A stretch of 64,000 nt of DNA from a bacterium (GTDB taxonomy: Bacteria > Bacteroidota > Ignavibacteria > Kapaibacteriales > UBA7675), in assembly GCA_030430495.1 (NCBI GenBank), contig JAUIKM010000029.1:1-64000 (forward strand). Direction: 5' to 3'. Each line of letters begins with the position of its first letter. Positions within the stretch are counted from its first letter, which is position 1. The notes under the pieces are model-generated. The model worked only from the letters and a program-made list of their open reading frames with translations. It ran no database searches and was not told where the DNA came from. Shown piece by piece: positions 53,055 to 63,227 of this stretch. A program made the position numbers and the translations under genes.

Positions 53055-54266
53055 CTCCTGACTGCCTCGTAAGTATTAAAATCCACCGTTAAAGAGGTTG
53101 TTGTTAAAGTTTGAACTATAGTCTATCCTGCGCCTTTCGTTCGGGGGCGCCTGATTTGGCTTAACAGTTTGTTAAACAAACCGCAAACCAACAGTAATGT
53201 GTGTTTGGCAAAACTTCGGGGCACAGCATACCCTGGCCCCTGAGATGATTTCAGGGGATGTGGATAGCGTCTTTCACGCGATTCGGAGGGGGCTCGCGAA
53301 AGAAATCAAGTGCCAAAGAGAATCAAGGAACGCAGATCCCGGTGTTTGACCGGAGTCGATGATCAACGGCAAACCGCAATACAGCAGTTAACAAATCAAT
53401 CATGCCGTTGTAGTCATCCAACGAAGACAAGCTGTGAATCCGTTCGTGCCATTCGACAGTACAAATTTACGAGGGAAAAATTTAAAAGCCGGGGGTAAAT
53501 ATTTTTCCCTTCGAAAAATTCCAGTACGACAGGTGCATTAAACGCTCGCATAACCTGGCTCAAAGATGCTGGAACGTGTTTGCTACAGGCCTATAACCCA
53601 TCAAATCGAAAAGTGTAACAGAACTTTTTTTGTTAAGTGATGCCTGTTTGAATGGTTTGATATTAAACAGTTGCGGCGTCATCGTCCCGCAGTTTGTCGC
53701 GTCGGCGATCCGCGCTGTCGCTGCAACCAGGCTGCCGGATTAGCAAGCTTTGTTTAAAAGCTTCCCTCCGCGGTAACATTCTCCGACTCATTCCAAATTG
53801 TCCTCATGTGCCGATTAAGTGCATTGAAGAAAATATGGCGCTTCTGAACTTTAATCGAAGTCCGGGCCCGCCGCGCCGCCGCCGCAGGTCGAACTCACAA
53901 AGCGTCGGCAATCGACGCATATCGCGTCGGCAATTCGTGTTAACATTTGTCGCGGAATGTGCGGATGTCGTCGGACGGGCGGAATTGACTGTGTGCGCTC
54001 TTTGACCCCTGGTCCATCATTGAGGCGAGCGGATGTTCCGCGACGGGCGGAAAAAAGTTGGGTCGCCGCTGTGTGGGGCGTTGCCAAAACTGCGCTGCGC
54101 GCGGAAATCTGGCGGGTTTTGCGGCCGTCCGCAGGCAACGGCGAAAAAAATTTGCGTCACTGGTGAAAATTTTGATTGAGACATCGGGCGGCGTACTTTG
54201 TCGATATGCAGGCACAAAAATGCAACACGCTAATAATCCATGTGAAACAGTGCCGGATTCGACTGA
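53055..54266. other. 1.2-kb divergent intergenic region without a gene
   Basis: It lies between two divergent T9SS-cargo genes. Several frames of 60-100 codons exist on both strands but carry no motif. An inverted repeat CCCCTGA/TCAGGGG (53236-53257) could form a small hairpin. The size leaves room for long regulatory regions or a small RNA; I see nothing decisive. Confidence 0.45.
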
Positions 54267-56363
54267 TTGAAACCCGTGTCCACAATATCAACCGCCCGAA
54301 CTGACTTCCTTCGTCTGGCTTGTATTGTCGGTGGATTGCTCTTTGCAGCGCCGTCCGCCTGGCTGCTCGCCGCGCCGCAATGGCTCCAGACTCCGGGTCC
54401 GCACTCCTCGGCTGCCACTTCCGTGGCGATCATGGACGGGGATACGATATTCATGGGGCGTTCAAACGGTGCGCTCTGGCGCAGTTACGACGGCGGGAAC
54501 ACCTGGAAAAACCTGCCGACGTTTTCCGACTACGTCGTGACGCTGGCCGCGTATCCGGGCGGCCGGGTGCTCGCCGGGCAGCGCAGCGGAACGGTGCACA
54601 TTTCAAACGACTACGGTAAGACCTGGAACCTGGCGCTCGACAAACTCGGCGAGGTAGACCTGAGTCTGTTCCAGCGCGGCAACGAGCGCGTCGTCTACGC
54701 CGCAAGCCTGAACAGCGGTCTGCTGCGCTCGCGCAACGGCGGCGAAAACTGGGTGGAAGTCTATGAAAGGGACGCCGTCAGTCTGGCGATTTCCCGCGAC
54801 GGTGCGCTTTACATGGGCACCTCCTCCGGCGTGTTTATGTCCACCGACCAGGGCGATACCTGGCGTTTTATCGGACTTTCAGACTACACAATCAACGCTT
54901 TGATTACTACGGACGACGGCGATGTCTACGCCGCCACCGATTTCGGTGTTTTCAGCGGCGGCGGGCCAAATGCCGAATGGGTGAACATCGGCCCCGGCGT
55001 CCGCGAAATCGGGAACCTGCTGGCTGCCGCCGACGGCGAGATGCTGGCGGCTCCCTCCGACGGCGGCCTGTTCCGCAACTGCGGCCCCGGCTGCTGGATC
55101 AAAACCGACCTGCCGAATGTGATTGTCAACGATTTGGTGTTGCACGCGGACGGGACCGTAATTGCCGCCACGGCGGTGGGTCTGTACAGCTCCCACGACG
55201 ACGGCATGAGCTGGTCGGCGAATCTGGCGACGATAGCAAATACCTATGTGCCGAAAATGATCGTGACGAGGAAGGGGCGCATCATGGCCGCCTCCCACAG
55301 CTTCGGCATCATGTACACAGACGATTCGCGCCAATTGTGGCGGGCGCTGCCCGGAATGGAGGATGCCGCCGTGGCTTCCCTCTTCCAGACGGCAGACGGC
55401 GCGGTGCTGGCCGGCACCTGGAACCAGATGATTTATCGGTCGGCCGACGACGGCATGAACTGGTCGACACATGACGATCAGCTTCTTTTTGCGGTTATAG
55501 TGGATTTCTGCGACGGTCCCCCCGGCATTGTGTACGCCGCCAGCGACAACGGCGTTTTGTTCTCGAATGACGACGGACTTTCCTGGGGTTTCACCGAACC
55601 CATTGAAGGCTTTAAACCGGCGCGGAGCATCGCCTACCACCATGCCACGGGCTGGATTTTTGTCGCCACGGATGCGGGTATGTTCCACTCTATTCTGCAG
55701 GGCCGGTGGTTTTCGATTTCCAGTGGTCTGGCCGACACGGTTGTGACGCACGTGCGGCGCGATCCGCGCGACGGTTCGATGGTGTGCGCCACGGCCGACG
55801 GACTCATCTACCGCTTCAGTCTGGCCGCCGGCGCCTGGATTCCGCTCGGTCAACCTCTACCCACGTCGCGCACCTACGATCTTTTTGTGGATGAAAAACT
55901 GGGCATACTCAATTGCGGTCCCGACGGCGTGCATCAGTTCAAGGATCATTCATTTCTCTGGGAGCCCCTTAACGACGGACTGCAAGGCAGCGCTGTTCGC
56001 GTGTTGGCAAAAGACCGCTATGATGTTCTCTATGCCGGGACAAACCAGAAAGGCGTTTTTTATCGGGATTGGAATGTCACGGCTTCCGTTGCCAATACAC
56101 GGCAGCACGAAACAGTAGAAGTGACGCCGCATCCGGTGGCGGATGTTCTGAACGTGCACGTGCACGACATTACCGCGGGCCGCTACGATGTGCGCGTGTT
56201 TGATGTGCGCGGCACGCAGATCCTGACCTTCCAACGCAGGGTTAACCAGCCGGGCGAACACAACTTCAGCGTTGATGTAAGCGATCTGCTTGCGGGCGCT
56301 TACCTTTTGCAGCTCAGCGGTCCCGCGGGCGAACTTCAATCGATTGCTTTTCTCAAGCGCTGA
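54267..56363 (+). CDS. Secreted beta-propeller protein (YCF48/BNR-like) with T9SS sorting domain
   Basis: This 698-residue protein has a signal-like hydrophobic N-terminus (LACIVGGLLFAAPSAWLLAA) and many short repeats of the sialidase Asp-box kind: LWRSYDGGNTWKNL, VHISNDYGKTWNL, MSTDQGDTWRFI, YSSHDDGMSWSAN and LFSNDDGLSWGF. These indicate a seven-bladed or larger propeller. The end is a T9SS domain (VTPHPVADVLNVHVHDI, LLAGAYLLQLSG). Catalytic residues of sialidases are not evident, so it is more likely a binding protein. No ATG fits; TTG at 54267 or GTG at 54276 is the probable start. Confidence 0.82.
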   Translation: MKPVSTISTARTDFLRLACIVGGLLFAAPSAWLLAAPQWLQTPGPHSSAATSVAIMDGDTIFMGRSNGALWRSYDGGNTWKNLPTFSDYVVTLAAYPGGRVLAGQRSGTVHISNDYGKTWNLALDKLGEVDLSLFQRGNERVVYAASLNSGLLRSRNGGENWVEVYERDAVSLAISRDGALYMGTSSGVFMSTDQGDTWRFIGLSDYTINALITTDDGDVYAATDFGVFSGGGPNAEWVNIGPGVREIGNLLAAADGEMLAAPSDGGLFRNCGPGCWIKTDLPNVIVNDLVLHADGTVIAATAVGLYSSHDDGMSWSANLATIANTYVPKMIVTRKGRIMAASHSFGIMYTDDSRQLWRALPGMEDAAVASLFQTADGAVLAGTWNQMIYRSADDGMNWSTHDDQLLFAVIVDFCDGPPGIVYAASDNGVLFSNDDGLSWGFTEPIEGFKPARSIAYHHATGWIFVATDAGMFHSILQGRWFSISSGLADTVVTHVRRDPRDGSMVCATADGLIYRFSLAAGAWIPLGQPLPTSRTYDLFVDEKLGILNCGPDGVHQFKDHSFLWEPLNDGLQGSAVRVLAKDRYDVLYAGTNQKGVFYRDWNVTASVANTRQHETVEVTPHPVADVLNVHVHDITAGRYDVRVFDVRGTQILTFQRRVNQPGEHNFSVDVSDLLAGAYLLQLSGPAGELQSIAFLKR

Positions 56364-59300
56364 CGGGCAGGGATGGCGCCCGCAGAGGCGTCAGTACGCG
56401 CGTCATGCTGATGCCGCCGCTCAGTTTCTCCACCTGAATTTGCGTGGCGATTCTCTCCTTCAGCGTTTCCACGTGTGAAATGACTCCAATCGTTTTGCCC
56501 TGCGCCTGCAGCGTCTCCAGCACGTTGAGCGCGCTGTCCAGCGTGGCGGCGTCCAGCGAGCCGAAACCCTCGTCGATGAACAACGAGTCAATGCGATTGC
56601 TGCGGCCGGCCAGCTCGGCCAGTCCCAGCGCCAGTCCAAGGCTGACGAGGAAACTCTCGCCGCCGGAGAGGCTTTGCATGGGGCGAATGGTGTCGGCCTG
56701 GTGTCGGTCGACAATTTCGAGTTCCAGGTCCGCGCCGGCGCGCGCTTCGTCCGTGGGCTGTTTGCGAATGCGGTATCTGTCGTTAAGCCTGACGACATGG
56801 CGGTTGGCCAGGGCCACGAGCCGTTGCAGCGTCAGGGATTGCGCAAAGCGGCTGAATTTGTCGCCGCTGCTCGACCCGATCAATTCACTGATGGTTTCCC
56901 AGCGCGTTTTTTCCTTTTGTTTGTCCTGCAGCTGCAATTTCAGATTCGAAAAATGGGCGCTCTGCTCGCTGTTGCGGCGCAGTTTTTCGTTGATGGCGCC
57001 GGTTTCCTGTTTTAAATCGTCCAGTGTTTTTGTCAGCTCGTTCAGTTCGGCTGTGATGCGTGCGGCATCTTCCGGCGTCGGTGCATCCCGGCGGTGCTGT
57101 TCCAGCTCGGTCTGTTTGTCGCGCGTCAGGGTTGTGTTTTGCTCAAAGGCGGCGCGCAGCGCCTCGCGTTTGTCGGCCAGCGCGCTGACCTGGTCGGCGT
57201 CGAGAATGGCGATGCGCAGGTCGTCCAATGAGGCGAATCCCGCCGCGGCAATTTTGTTGCGCAAAGCCAGGCCGCGCCGCTCGATATCGGCTTTCAGTTC
57301 CTGCAGCCGCTGATTCTGCAGCTCAAGCGTCGTGGTGGTTCTTTGCAGGCTGTCGCGCTGTTCCACGTGCGATTTCCCGGCTGCGTCAAAGCGCTGGTTG
57401 ACGTCCGCCAGCGCGCTTTCCAGTTCGCGCAGTTTGCCGTCGGCGTCGCCGCTGCCGAAGAGGGCGATGCGTTCTTCGCGGTGGTGATCCAGCTGCTGCG
57501 CCAGGCGGTCTACCTCGGCCTGTTTCTCCTGCGTTATTCTGGCCTGGTCGTCGCGCCGTTCCTGTTCCAGTTTGTCGTTTTTGAGTGCCTCGCGGTGATC
57601 CCGGCGCAGTTTTTCCTGTTCGGTCAGCTTGTCGCGGAAGGCGCGATCGCGCTGCTGCAAACCTTCGATCTCGCGTTCGCCTGGCGGCGTCACAAAATCG
57701 GACTCCGGCAGGAAGGGCCGCATGAGTTCGCTGGTTTCCTTCCGCCGGTTTTGCAGTTCCAGTGCGTGTTTGGCGCGTTCGGTTTGCAGATCGTCGTGTC
57801 GTTGCGTCAGGGTTTCGGCCTGGCGGTCGAGCACTTCCAGCGCGGTTTCGTGGTTTGAAATGCTGCTGCGCAGTTTGTCCAGCTCGCGTTGCCGTTGGCG
57901 GGCGTCGTCCAGTTTTTTGCCGCATTCGCGCAGCTTGCGGGCGTTTTCATCGCGCAGATCGCGCAGCCTGAGCAGGGCCGAGGCGCAGCGGTCGGCGTGA
58001 TCGATGGCGATTCCCCTGGCCTGGTCACTCCTTCCGGCCGGCAGCGCAGTGAATTCCGCGTCCAGCTCGTGTCGGCGTTTGTCTGTTTCAGTCTGTTTGA
58101 GCCGGGCCGCAGCCAGTTGTTCTTCGTTCGTGTTCAAACCGGACGTATGGGCCGAGACGGCTGCGTCCAGTTCGCGCAGCTTCTGCGCTGCCCGTTCGTG
58201 CGCCTGCTCCAGCTCGCTCGTCTGCGATTCGCGATAGTGTTCGACAAACGGGTGTTCGGTCGAGCCGCAGAGCGGGCAGGGCTGGTCTTTTACGAGGCGT
58301 TCGCGCTCCTTTTCCAGCTGCTCAATGCGGCGTTCGCGCGCAAGATTTTCGGCGTGCAGCCGCAGGTTTTCCGCCGCAGCGCTGCGTTCCTTCTGCGCAG
58401 TGCTCAGTTCCGCGCGGATTGTCTCGATATCCTTCCGCAGTGATGCGATACGCGTTTCAAGGTCTTTTGCGGCTTCCTGATTGACGGCGTGGAGTTCCTG
58501 CAGGCGTTTCATCTCCTGCAGCAGTTCGGCGGTTTTGCCCAGTTGTTTTTCGCGGTCCTGCAGGTCGTTCCTTTGTTCCTCCAGTTCATCCGGATCAGTG
58601 GAATCGATCGACGCCGCGGCACGCCGCAGGTTGCGCTCGTCCATGTGCAGCATGGCGCGGCGCTGTTCCCGTTCGGCGGCGTTCTGCGCAATTTCCGCTT
58701 TGACTTTCCTGAGTGCGTCCTCGTCGCGCTCAATCTGTTCCTGCGCCGCGCGCCACTTCAGGGCGCCGGCGGCAATATTTGTCATCCTGTCCGCCAGGGC
58801 GGCATCGCCACCGTTTGCACGCAGCCAGGCGGCGTTCTGTTCTTCATTCACTGTGATTTCGGCCAGATCCTGGCGCGCGGCTTCCAGCTGTTGCTCTCGA
58901 AAGGTCAGTGTGTCGCGCGCGGTGTCCAGCAGAACTCTCTGCGACTTCAGTTGGCTCTCGTCGGTTTCTATCTGGCCGTCCAGCGCCCTGACGCGCGGCA
59001 GGATTTCGTGTAGTCGGGCGACTTCCTCACTGCGCTGCGCGCTTTCGGCCTTCAGTCGATTCATCGACTCGACGACTTTTTGCAGTTCTCCCTGCTGAAG
59101 AATCAACTGCGTCTGCAGGCGCTCCACTTCGGTTTCCTGCCGGGAAGCGGATTCAATGCTGCCGTCCAGCGCTTCGATTTCGGGCGCAAACTGCGCGGCC
59201 TGCTGGTGGCGGTCAAGTGCCGAGAGAGCGTCGGCGACGCCTTCCCGCTCCCGTTCGAGTTCGCCGCGTTCGGTATGCAGTTCGTTCAGTTTGGCTTCGG

Positions 59301-60054
59301 CCTGCAGCAGTTGTTCGCGGCGCTGCAGTTGTTCGCTGTGCGCGGACTTTTCGGTTTCGAGCTCGGCGACGCGTGCTGCGATGTGCGACGCGCGGTTTTG
59401 CAACTCGACGACTTGTTCGTCGCCCAGCAGGTTGATATCCGCAAGACGATCCGAAAGTTGCTGCCAGTCGGAGCGGACCTTTTTGGCCTTTTCATAGGCA
59501 AAAACGGAGATGTCCTTGTACACATCCGTGCCGGTGATGCGCTCCAGCAGTTTGCTGCGTTCGCCGGAATTGGCGCGCAGGAAAGCCGCAAACTCACCTT
59601 GCGCCAGGAGGACCGACCGGCGAAACTGGTCAAAGTCCAGGCCGCACAGTTCGCGTACGACGTTCGGCGTGTTGGAAACGCCCGACTCAATAATCTGGCC
59701 GTCTTCGGCATGCGCCACTTCCATGTGCGCCGTTTGCAGCTTGCCCTCGGCTTTGCCATGAGCGCGGTGCAGCGTCCATTTGGACAGGTAGCGTTTTTGC
59801 TGTGTTTCAAACACAACCTCGGCGTGGCACTCGCCGGTGTGGCGGGACATGACATCGGAGGGCGAGTTGCCGCCGTAGCGCGGCGTGCGGCCGTACAGCG
59901 CCAGCGTCAGCGCATCGAGGATGGACGACTTGCCGGAGCCCGTCGGGCCGGTGATGGCAAAGAGGTTGCCGCCGGCGCAAATTTCTTCAAAGTTGAACTC
60001 GTGGTCGCCCTGCAGCGAGTTGATGTTGCGCAGCGACAGTTTGACAATTTTCAT
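56353..60054 (-). CDS. sbcC: Exonuclease SbcCD subunit C (SMC-like ATPase)
   Basis: This 1233-residue protein pairs with SbcD (Mre11-like) to process hairpins and blocked DNA ends. Walker A is GPTGSGKSS (36-44). A long coiled coil follows, interrupted near residue 593 by the zinc hook CPLCGS, and the C-terminal ATPase half has the signature QSLSGGESFLVSLGLALGLAEL and Walker B SLFIDEGFGSLD. The length is in the usual range. Its ATG overlaps the sbcD stop by four bases, so the two are translationally coupled. The 3' end overlaps the propeller gene by 11 bases. Confidence 0.96.
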   Translation of the reverse strand: MKIVKLSLRNINSLQGDHEFNFEEICAGGNLFAITGPTGSGKSSILDALTLALYGRTPRYGGNSPSDVMSRHTGECHAEVVFETQQKRYLSKWTLHRAHGKAEGKLQTAHMEVAHAEDGQIIESGVSNTPNVVRELCGLDFDQFRRSVLLAQGEFAAFLRANSGERSKLLERITGTDVYKDISVFAYEKAKKVRSDWQQLSDRLADINLLGDEQVVELQNRASHIAARVAELETEKSAHSEQLQRREQLLQAEAKLNELHTERGELEREREGVADALSALDRHQQAAQFAPEIEALDGSIESASRQETEVERLQTQLILQQGELQKVVESMNRLKAESAQRSEEVARLHEILPRVRALDGQIETDESQLKSQRVLLDTARDTLTFREQQLEAARQDLAEITVNEEQNAAWLRANGGDAALADRMTNIAAGALKWRAAQEQIERDEDALRKVKAEIAQNAAEREQRRAMLHMDERNLRRAAASIDSTDPDELEEQRNDLQDREKQLGKTAELLQEMKRLQELHAVNQEAAKDLETRIASLRKDIETIRAELSTAQKERSAAAENLRLHAENLARERRIEQLEKERERLVKDQPCPLCGSTEHPFVEHYRESQTSELEQAHERAAQKLRELDAAVSAHTSGLNTNEEQLAAARLKQTETDKRRHELDAEFTALPAGRSDQARGIAIDHADRCASALLRLRDLRDENARKLRECGKKLDDARQRQRELDKLRSSISNHETALEVLDRQAETLTQRHDDLQTERAKHALELQNRRKETSELMRPFLPESDFVTPPGEREIEGLQQRDRAFRDKLTEQEKLRRDHREALKNDKLEQERRDDQARITQEKQAEVDRLAQQLDHHREERIALFGSGDADGKLRELESALADVNQRFDAAGKSHVEQRDSLQRTTTTLELQNQRLQELKADIERRGLALRNKIAAAGFASLDDLRIAILDADQVSALADKREALRAAFEQNTTLTRDKQTELEQHRRDAPTPEDAARITAELNELTKTLDDLKQETGAINEKLRRNSEQSAHFSNLKLQLQDKQKEKTRWETISELIGSSSGDKFSRFAQSLTLQRLVALANRHVVRLNDRYRIRKQPTDEARAGADLELEIVDRHQADTIRPMQSLSGGESFLVSLGLALGLAELAGRSNRIDSLFIDEGFGSLDAATLDSALNVLETLQAQGKTIGVISHVETLKERIATQIQVEKLSGGISMTRVLTPLRAPSLPVSA

Positions 60055-61334
60055 GCCTCTTCCTCCGCTTCGCGCATCTCCGCCAGCAGTTCGCGAAAGG
60101 CCGGCATGAGTTCTTTTTCAACATCCTCTTGTTCGTAACCGAGTGATTCACATCTGCGGCGGAAAACTTCCTCTTCACTCAGGTCTTCGAGTTTTTCGGC
60201 GGCCTCGACGATTTCATCGAGCGATTTCTGTTCGTACCGCGTTTCTGCGATCACCTTCAGGATCCGGGCGTCCTCGCGTGCGCCGAGCGCTTCGCGCATG
60301 GTGTGGTCCAGTTCCGGCGCCGCCTGATCGAGCAGGACGCGCACTTCTATCCACATGGGGAACTTGCCGGAGTGGCGCGGCAGGTTTTGCAGAATGTGCA
60401 CCAGTTCGTCGGTTTCGCCGCGCAGTCGCAGCAGGCGGCGTCCCTCGGGGAATTCCAGTTCGCGCACGTTGAGCAGTTTACCGCCGCCGAACTCGGCCAG
60501 CAGGCAGAACTTGCGGTCTTCGTGTTCGCTGAAATCCAGGCGGATCGGGCTGCCGCTGTAGCGCACGTGCTCCGCGCCGGCGACTTTCTGCGGCCGATGC
60601 AGGTGGCCGAGGGCGACATAGTCGAATTCTTCCGGAAAACTGTCGACGCCGACCTGCCCGAGGTTGCCGATCACGTGAATGTCTTTTTCGGAATCGTTGC
60701 GCACACCGCCGGCGGCAAAGAGGTGTCCGGTGGCGATGATTGCCAAGCCCTGCGGCCGCTTTTCTTTGGCGCTGCGCGCCGCCTCGGCGTAGATCCGGCC
60801 GATCGACTCGCGGATGCGCGTTTCGCGTTCCGGCCCGCTCTCGCCCGCTTTGGAATGTCGCAGGTCTCTGTCGCGCAGGAAAGGAACGGCGCAGACGACG
60901 GCGGCGGGTTCGCCGGCTTTGTCGTAGAGCTTGATGATTTCGCGTTTGGGATCGTGATCGCCGACGACGTGAATGTTGTGGTGCGCCAGGAGAATGCGTG
61001 GCGCGTTGAGCACGGCGGGAGAGTCGTGGTTGCCGCCGGTGATAATCGCACAGCGGCAGCTGGTTTCGGCCATGAGACGCGCCAGGAATTCGTAGTAGGC
61101 CTGCAATGCCTGCGCCGGCGGATTGGCCGAGTCAAAGACGTCGCCGGCGTGGATCAGGGCGTCGATGCGTTCGCGCTGCACGGTGTACAGGAGCCAGTCC
61201 AGGAAAGCCGCGTGTTCGGCGATGCGATCCTGATCACAGAGGCGCTGGCCCAGATGCCAGTCCGCCGTGTGCAAGACGCGCAGGTGGTTTTCACTCACCT
61301 GCGTCGATTCATCAAACAACAAGTCCTGCGGCAT
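60051..61334 (-). CDS. sbcD: Exonuclease SbcCD subunit D (nuclease)
   Basis: This 427-residue Mre11-type phosphoesterase has the metal-binding motifs in order: LHTADWHLGQ, HAGDVFDSANPP, TGGNHDSPAV, ATGHLF and VALGHLHRPQ. The C-terminal region would contact SbcC. Its N-terminus has a 17-residue extension before the usual start near HLRVLHTADWH. It forms an operon with sbcC through the ATGA overlap. Confidence 0.95.
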   Translation of the reverse strand: MPQDLLFDESTQVSENHLRVLHTADWHLGQRLCDQDRIAEHAAFLDWLLYTVQRERIDALIHAGDVFDSANPPAQALQAYYEFLARLMAETSCRCAIITGGNHDSPAVLNAPRILLAHHNIHVVGDHDPKREIIKLYDKAGEPAAVVCAVPFLRDRDLRHSKAGESGPERETRIRESIGRIYAEAARSAKEKRPQGLAIIATGHLFAAGGVRNDSEKDIHVIGNLGQVGVDSFPEEFDYVALGHLHRPQKVAGAEHVRYSGSPIRLDFSEHEDRKFCLLAEFGGGKLLNVRELEFPEGRRLLRLRGETDELVHILQNLPRHSGKFPMWIEVRVLLDQAAPELDHTMREALGAREDARILKVIAETRYEQKSLDEIVEAAEKLEDLSEEEVFRRRCESLGYEQEDVEKELMPAFRELLAEMREAEEEA

Positions 61335-61378
61335 GCAACTCCCGTGCGGAAAATGAATGCAAAAGCGGAGTGTCCGCG

Positions 61379-62353
61379 TCAGTTGCCGGGCAGCGACGCG
61401 TCGGGCAGCAGATCGTCCAGCTGCGCCTTGAGCCCGTCGTCCAGCTGAACGTCGAGCGCCCCGAGGTTTTCTTCAAGCTGCGCCGTTTGGGTCGCGCCGG
61501 TAATCACGCTGGAAATGGACGGATTGGCCAGTATCCAGGCCAGGGCCAGTTGGGCGCTGCTGCAACCAAGCCCGGCGGCGATTTTACCAAAAGCGCGCAC
61601 TTTCTCCTGCACGCCGTCCTGCAGCCAGCGATTGCGCAGGCTGCCGAATTTTTCCTGCGCCAGGCGCGAGCCGTCCGGAATGCCATTGTCGTACTTGCCG
61701 CTGAGCACGCCGGAGGCCAGCGGACTCCAGACGACCGTGCCCATGCCGGCCGGTTCGATGCTCGGCAGGATGTCGCGTTCGATGCGTCGCCACATCAGGT
61801 TGTACTGCGGCTGTTCCACCTGCGGCCGGTAGTAGCCGTGTTTGGCGCAGAGTTCCAGCGCGTCGTTCAGTTGTTCGCGGCTCCACTCGCTGGTGCCCCA
61901 GTACAGGATTTTGCCCTGGTGGACGAGGTCGTCCATCGCGCGCACGGTTTCTTCCAGCGGCGTCTCGGGGTCGTAGCGATGGCAGAAGTAGATGTCCAGG
62001 TAGTCCATGCCGATGCGGCGCAGGCTGCGATCTATCGACTCCATGATGTGTTTGCGCGAGAGGCCGCGGTCGTTCACGTCGTCGCTCATCGGCACAAAGA
62101 GTTTGCTGCTCAGCACAAGCGTGTGGCGCGGAAACTCGGCCAGGACGCGTCCCATGGCTTCTTCGGTTTTGCCGTAGCCGTACATATCGGCCATGTCGTA
62201 GAAGTTGACGCCCGCTTCATAAGCTTTTCTGATGATGGCGGCGACGGTGGCGTCATTCCGGACGCTGTCGCCATAGGTCGTCCACCCGCCGAGGCTCAGG
62301 CGGCTCACTTTCATTCCACAGGCGCCCAGCGGCGCGTAGGTCATTGTCGGCAT
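61379..62353 (-). CDS. Aldo/keto reductase (Kv-beta/YghZ-like)
   Basis: This 324-residue TIM-barrel enzyme reduces aldehydes or ketones with NADPH. The catalytic set is visible: Asp and Tyr in NFYDMADMYGYG, Lys in VLSSKLFVP and His in IYFCHRYDP. The cofactor-binding end is SSVITGATQTAQLEENLGAL. The order and the WGTSEWSREQL and VEQPQYNLMWR segments resemble the potassium-channel-beta-like branch that includes L-glyceraldehyde 3-phosphate reductase. It precedes sbcD on the same strand by 45 bases. Confidence 0.92.
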   Translation of the reverse strand: MPTMTYAPLGACGMKVSRLSLGGWTTYGDSVRNDATVAAIIRKAYEAGVNFYDMADMYGYGKTEEAMGRVLAEFPRHTLVLSSKLFVPMSDDVNDRGLSRKHIMESIDRSLRRIGMDYLDIYFCHRYDPETPLEETVRAMDDLVHQGKILYWGTSEWSREQLNDALELCAKHGYYRPQVEQPQYNLMWRRIERDILPSIEPAGMGTVVWSPLASGVLSGKYDNGIPDGSRLAQEKFGSLRNRWLQDGVQEKVRAFGKIAAGLGCSSAQLALAWILANPSISSVITGATQTAQLEENLGALDVQLDDGLKAQLDDLLPDASLPGN

Positions 62354-62797
62354 GATGCAGATGTTCAGTCAGTTTTTGGGTAAACGTCTAAAATACGCGA
62401 AATGAAGCGATAGGCAGCATCGCGGCTGGAAAAATGGACGCTGCGGGACGATTTGCAGCGGTGGATTGAGGCGCGGCGGTTTTTGCTGCGATGACGAGCA
62501 AGAGAATCAGAAGAGCTATGCCGCAGGCATAAAGCGATCCGGGTTGGAGGTATTTTTGGCGTGCCGCGCGGCATGGGAAACTGACTGCCGAATACATTGC
62601 AGCGCCTGCGGGGCAGGCTCGCTTTTTCTTTTTGTTTGGCGTTGAGTTTGAAGCGGCGGTGAAAGTGTTAAACAACCGTCTTTGTTGACAGACGGATTCC
62701 ACGGAATTTATCATCAGGGGGCAATAGATTTCAAGGTATCGATGTTGTCGGCGCCGGGGCGCAGCATCAGGTTTTGCCTTAAGCCGGTGAACCGGAA
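62354..62797. other. Intergenic region without a recognised gene
   Basis: About 440 bases between the aldo/keto reductase and the two-helix membrane protein. Only short frames with no motif are present. Composition shifts from GC-rich to AT-rich across it. Confidence 0.45.
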
Positions 62798-63115
62798 TCA
62801 GCAGTCTTTGTTTAACTTTGTCTTGAAATATCGTTCGAAGATAGCCCAGGTTATTAACCCCCAGGCAACACCTCCCAACAAGCCCACACAGAAGAATATA
62901 AAGATGAATTCAATCGTACTGATTGACGCGAGCCCTTGTCCGCTGAGAACCGATACGCCGATGTTTATGTTAATCCGCGCCGCCATTATTACTACGTACA
63001 GCAAGAAGGTTATCGTGCCGTAAAGTAGTACTCCGTGTTTAATGACGTAGGAACTTCTTCCCTGCTGACGAATTGCACACCAGTACTGAGCAAAATTTTC
63101 TTGAGAGTTCGGCAT
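62798..63115 (-). CDS. Small two-helix membrane protein
   Basis: This 105-residue protein has a polar N-terminus and two hydrophobic segments (HGVLLYGTITFLLYVVIMAA and ISTIEFIFIFFCVGLLGG). I do not recognise the family. It follows the glycine-zipper protein gene on the same strand after about 110 bases containing a large hairpin, and has the same AT-rich composition. A role as immunity or partner protein for that neighbour is possible but speculative. Confidence 0.6.
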   Translation of the reverse strand: MPNSQENFAQYWCAIRQQGRSSYVIKHGVLLYGTITFLLYVVIMAARININIGVSVLSGQGLASISTIEFIFIFFCVGLLGGVAWGLITWAIFERYFKTKLNKDC

Positions 63116-63176
63116 GATTGACTCGATTGTTTAACGAAGAGAAATAGAAAGTGAAACTGATGCCAAAGGAAGTTCA

Positions 63177-63214
63177 AGTGTATTTCCCACTCAGTATCAA
63201 GTGGAAAATACACT
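63177..63214. other. Large hairpin downstream of the glycine-zipper gene
   Basis: A 15-bp inverted repeat with one mismatch (63177-63191 and 63200-63214, AGTGTATTTCCCACT/AGTGGAAAATACACT) encloses an 8-base loop. It lies 14 bases past the stop and has no T-run, so it may act as a partial terminator or stabilise the mRNA end. Confidence 0.55.
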
Positions 63215-63227
63215 GGCTGTGAAAGAT

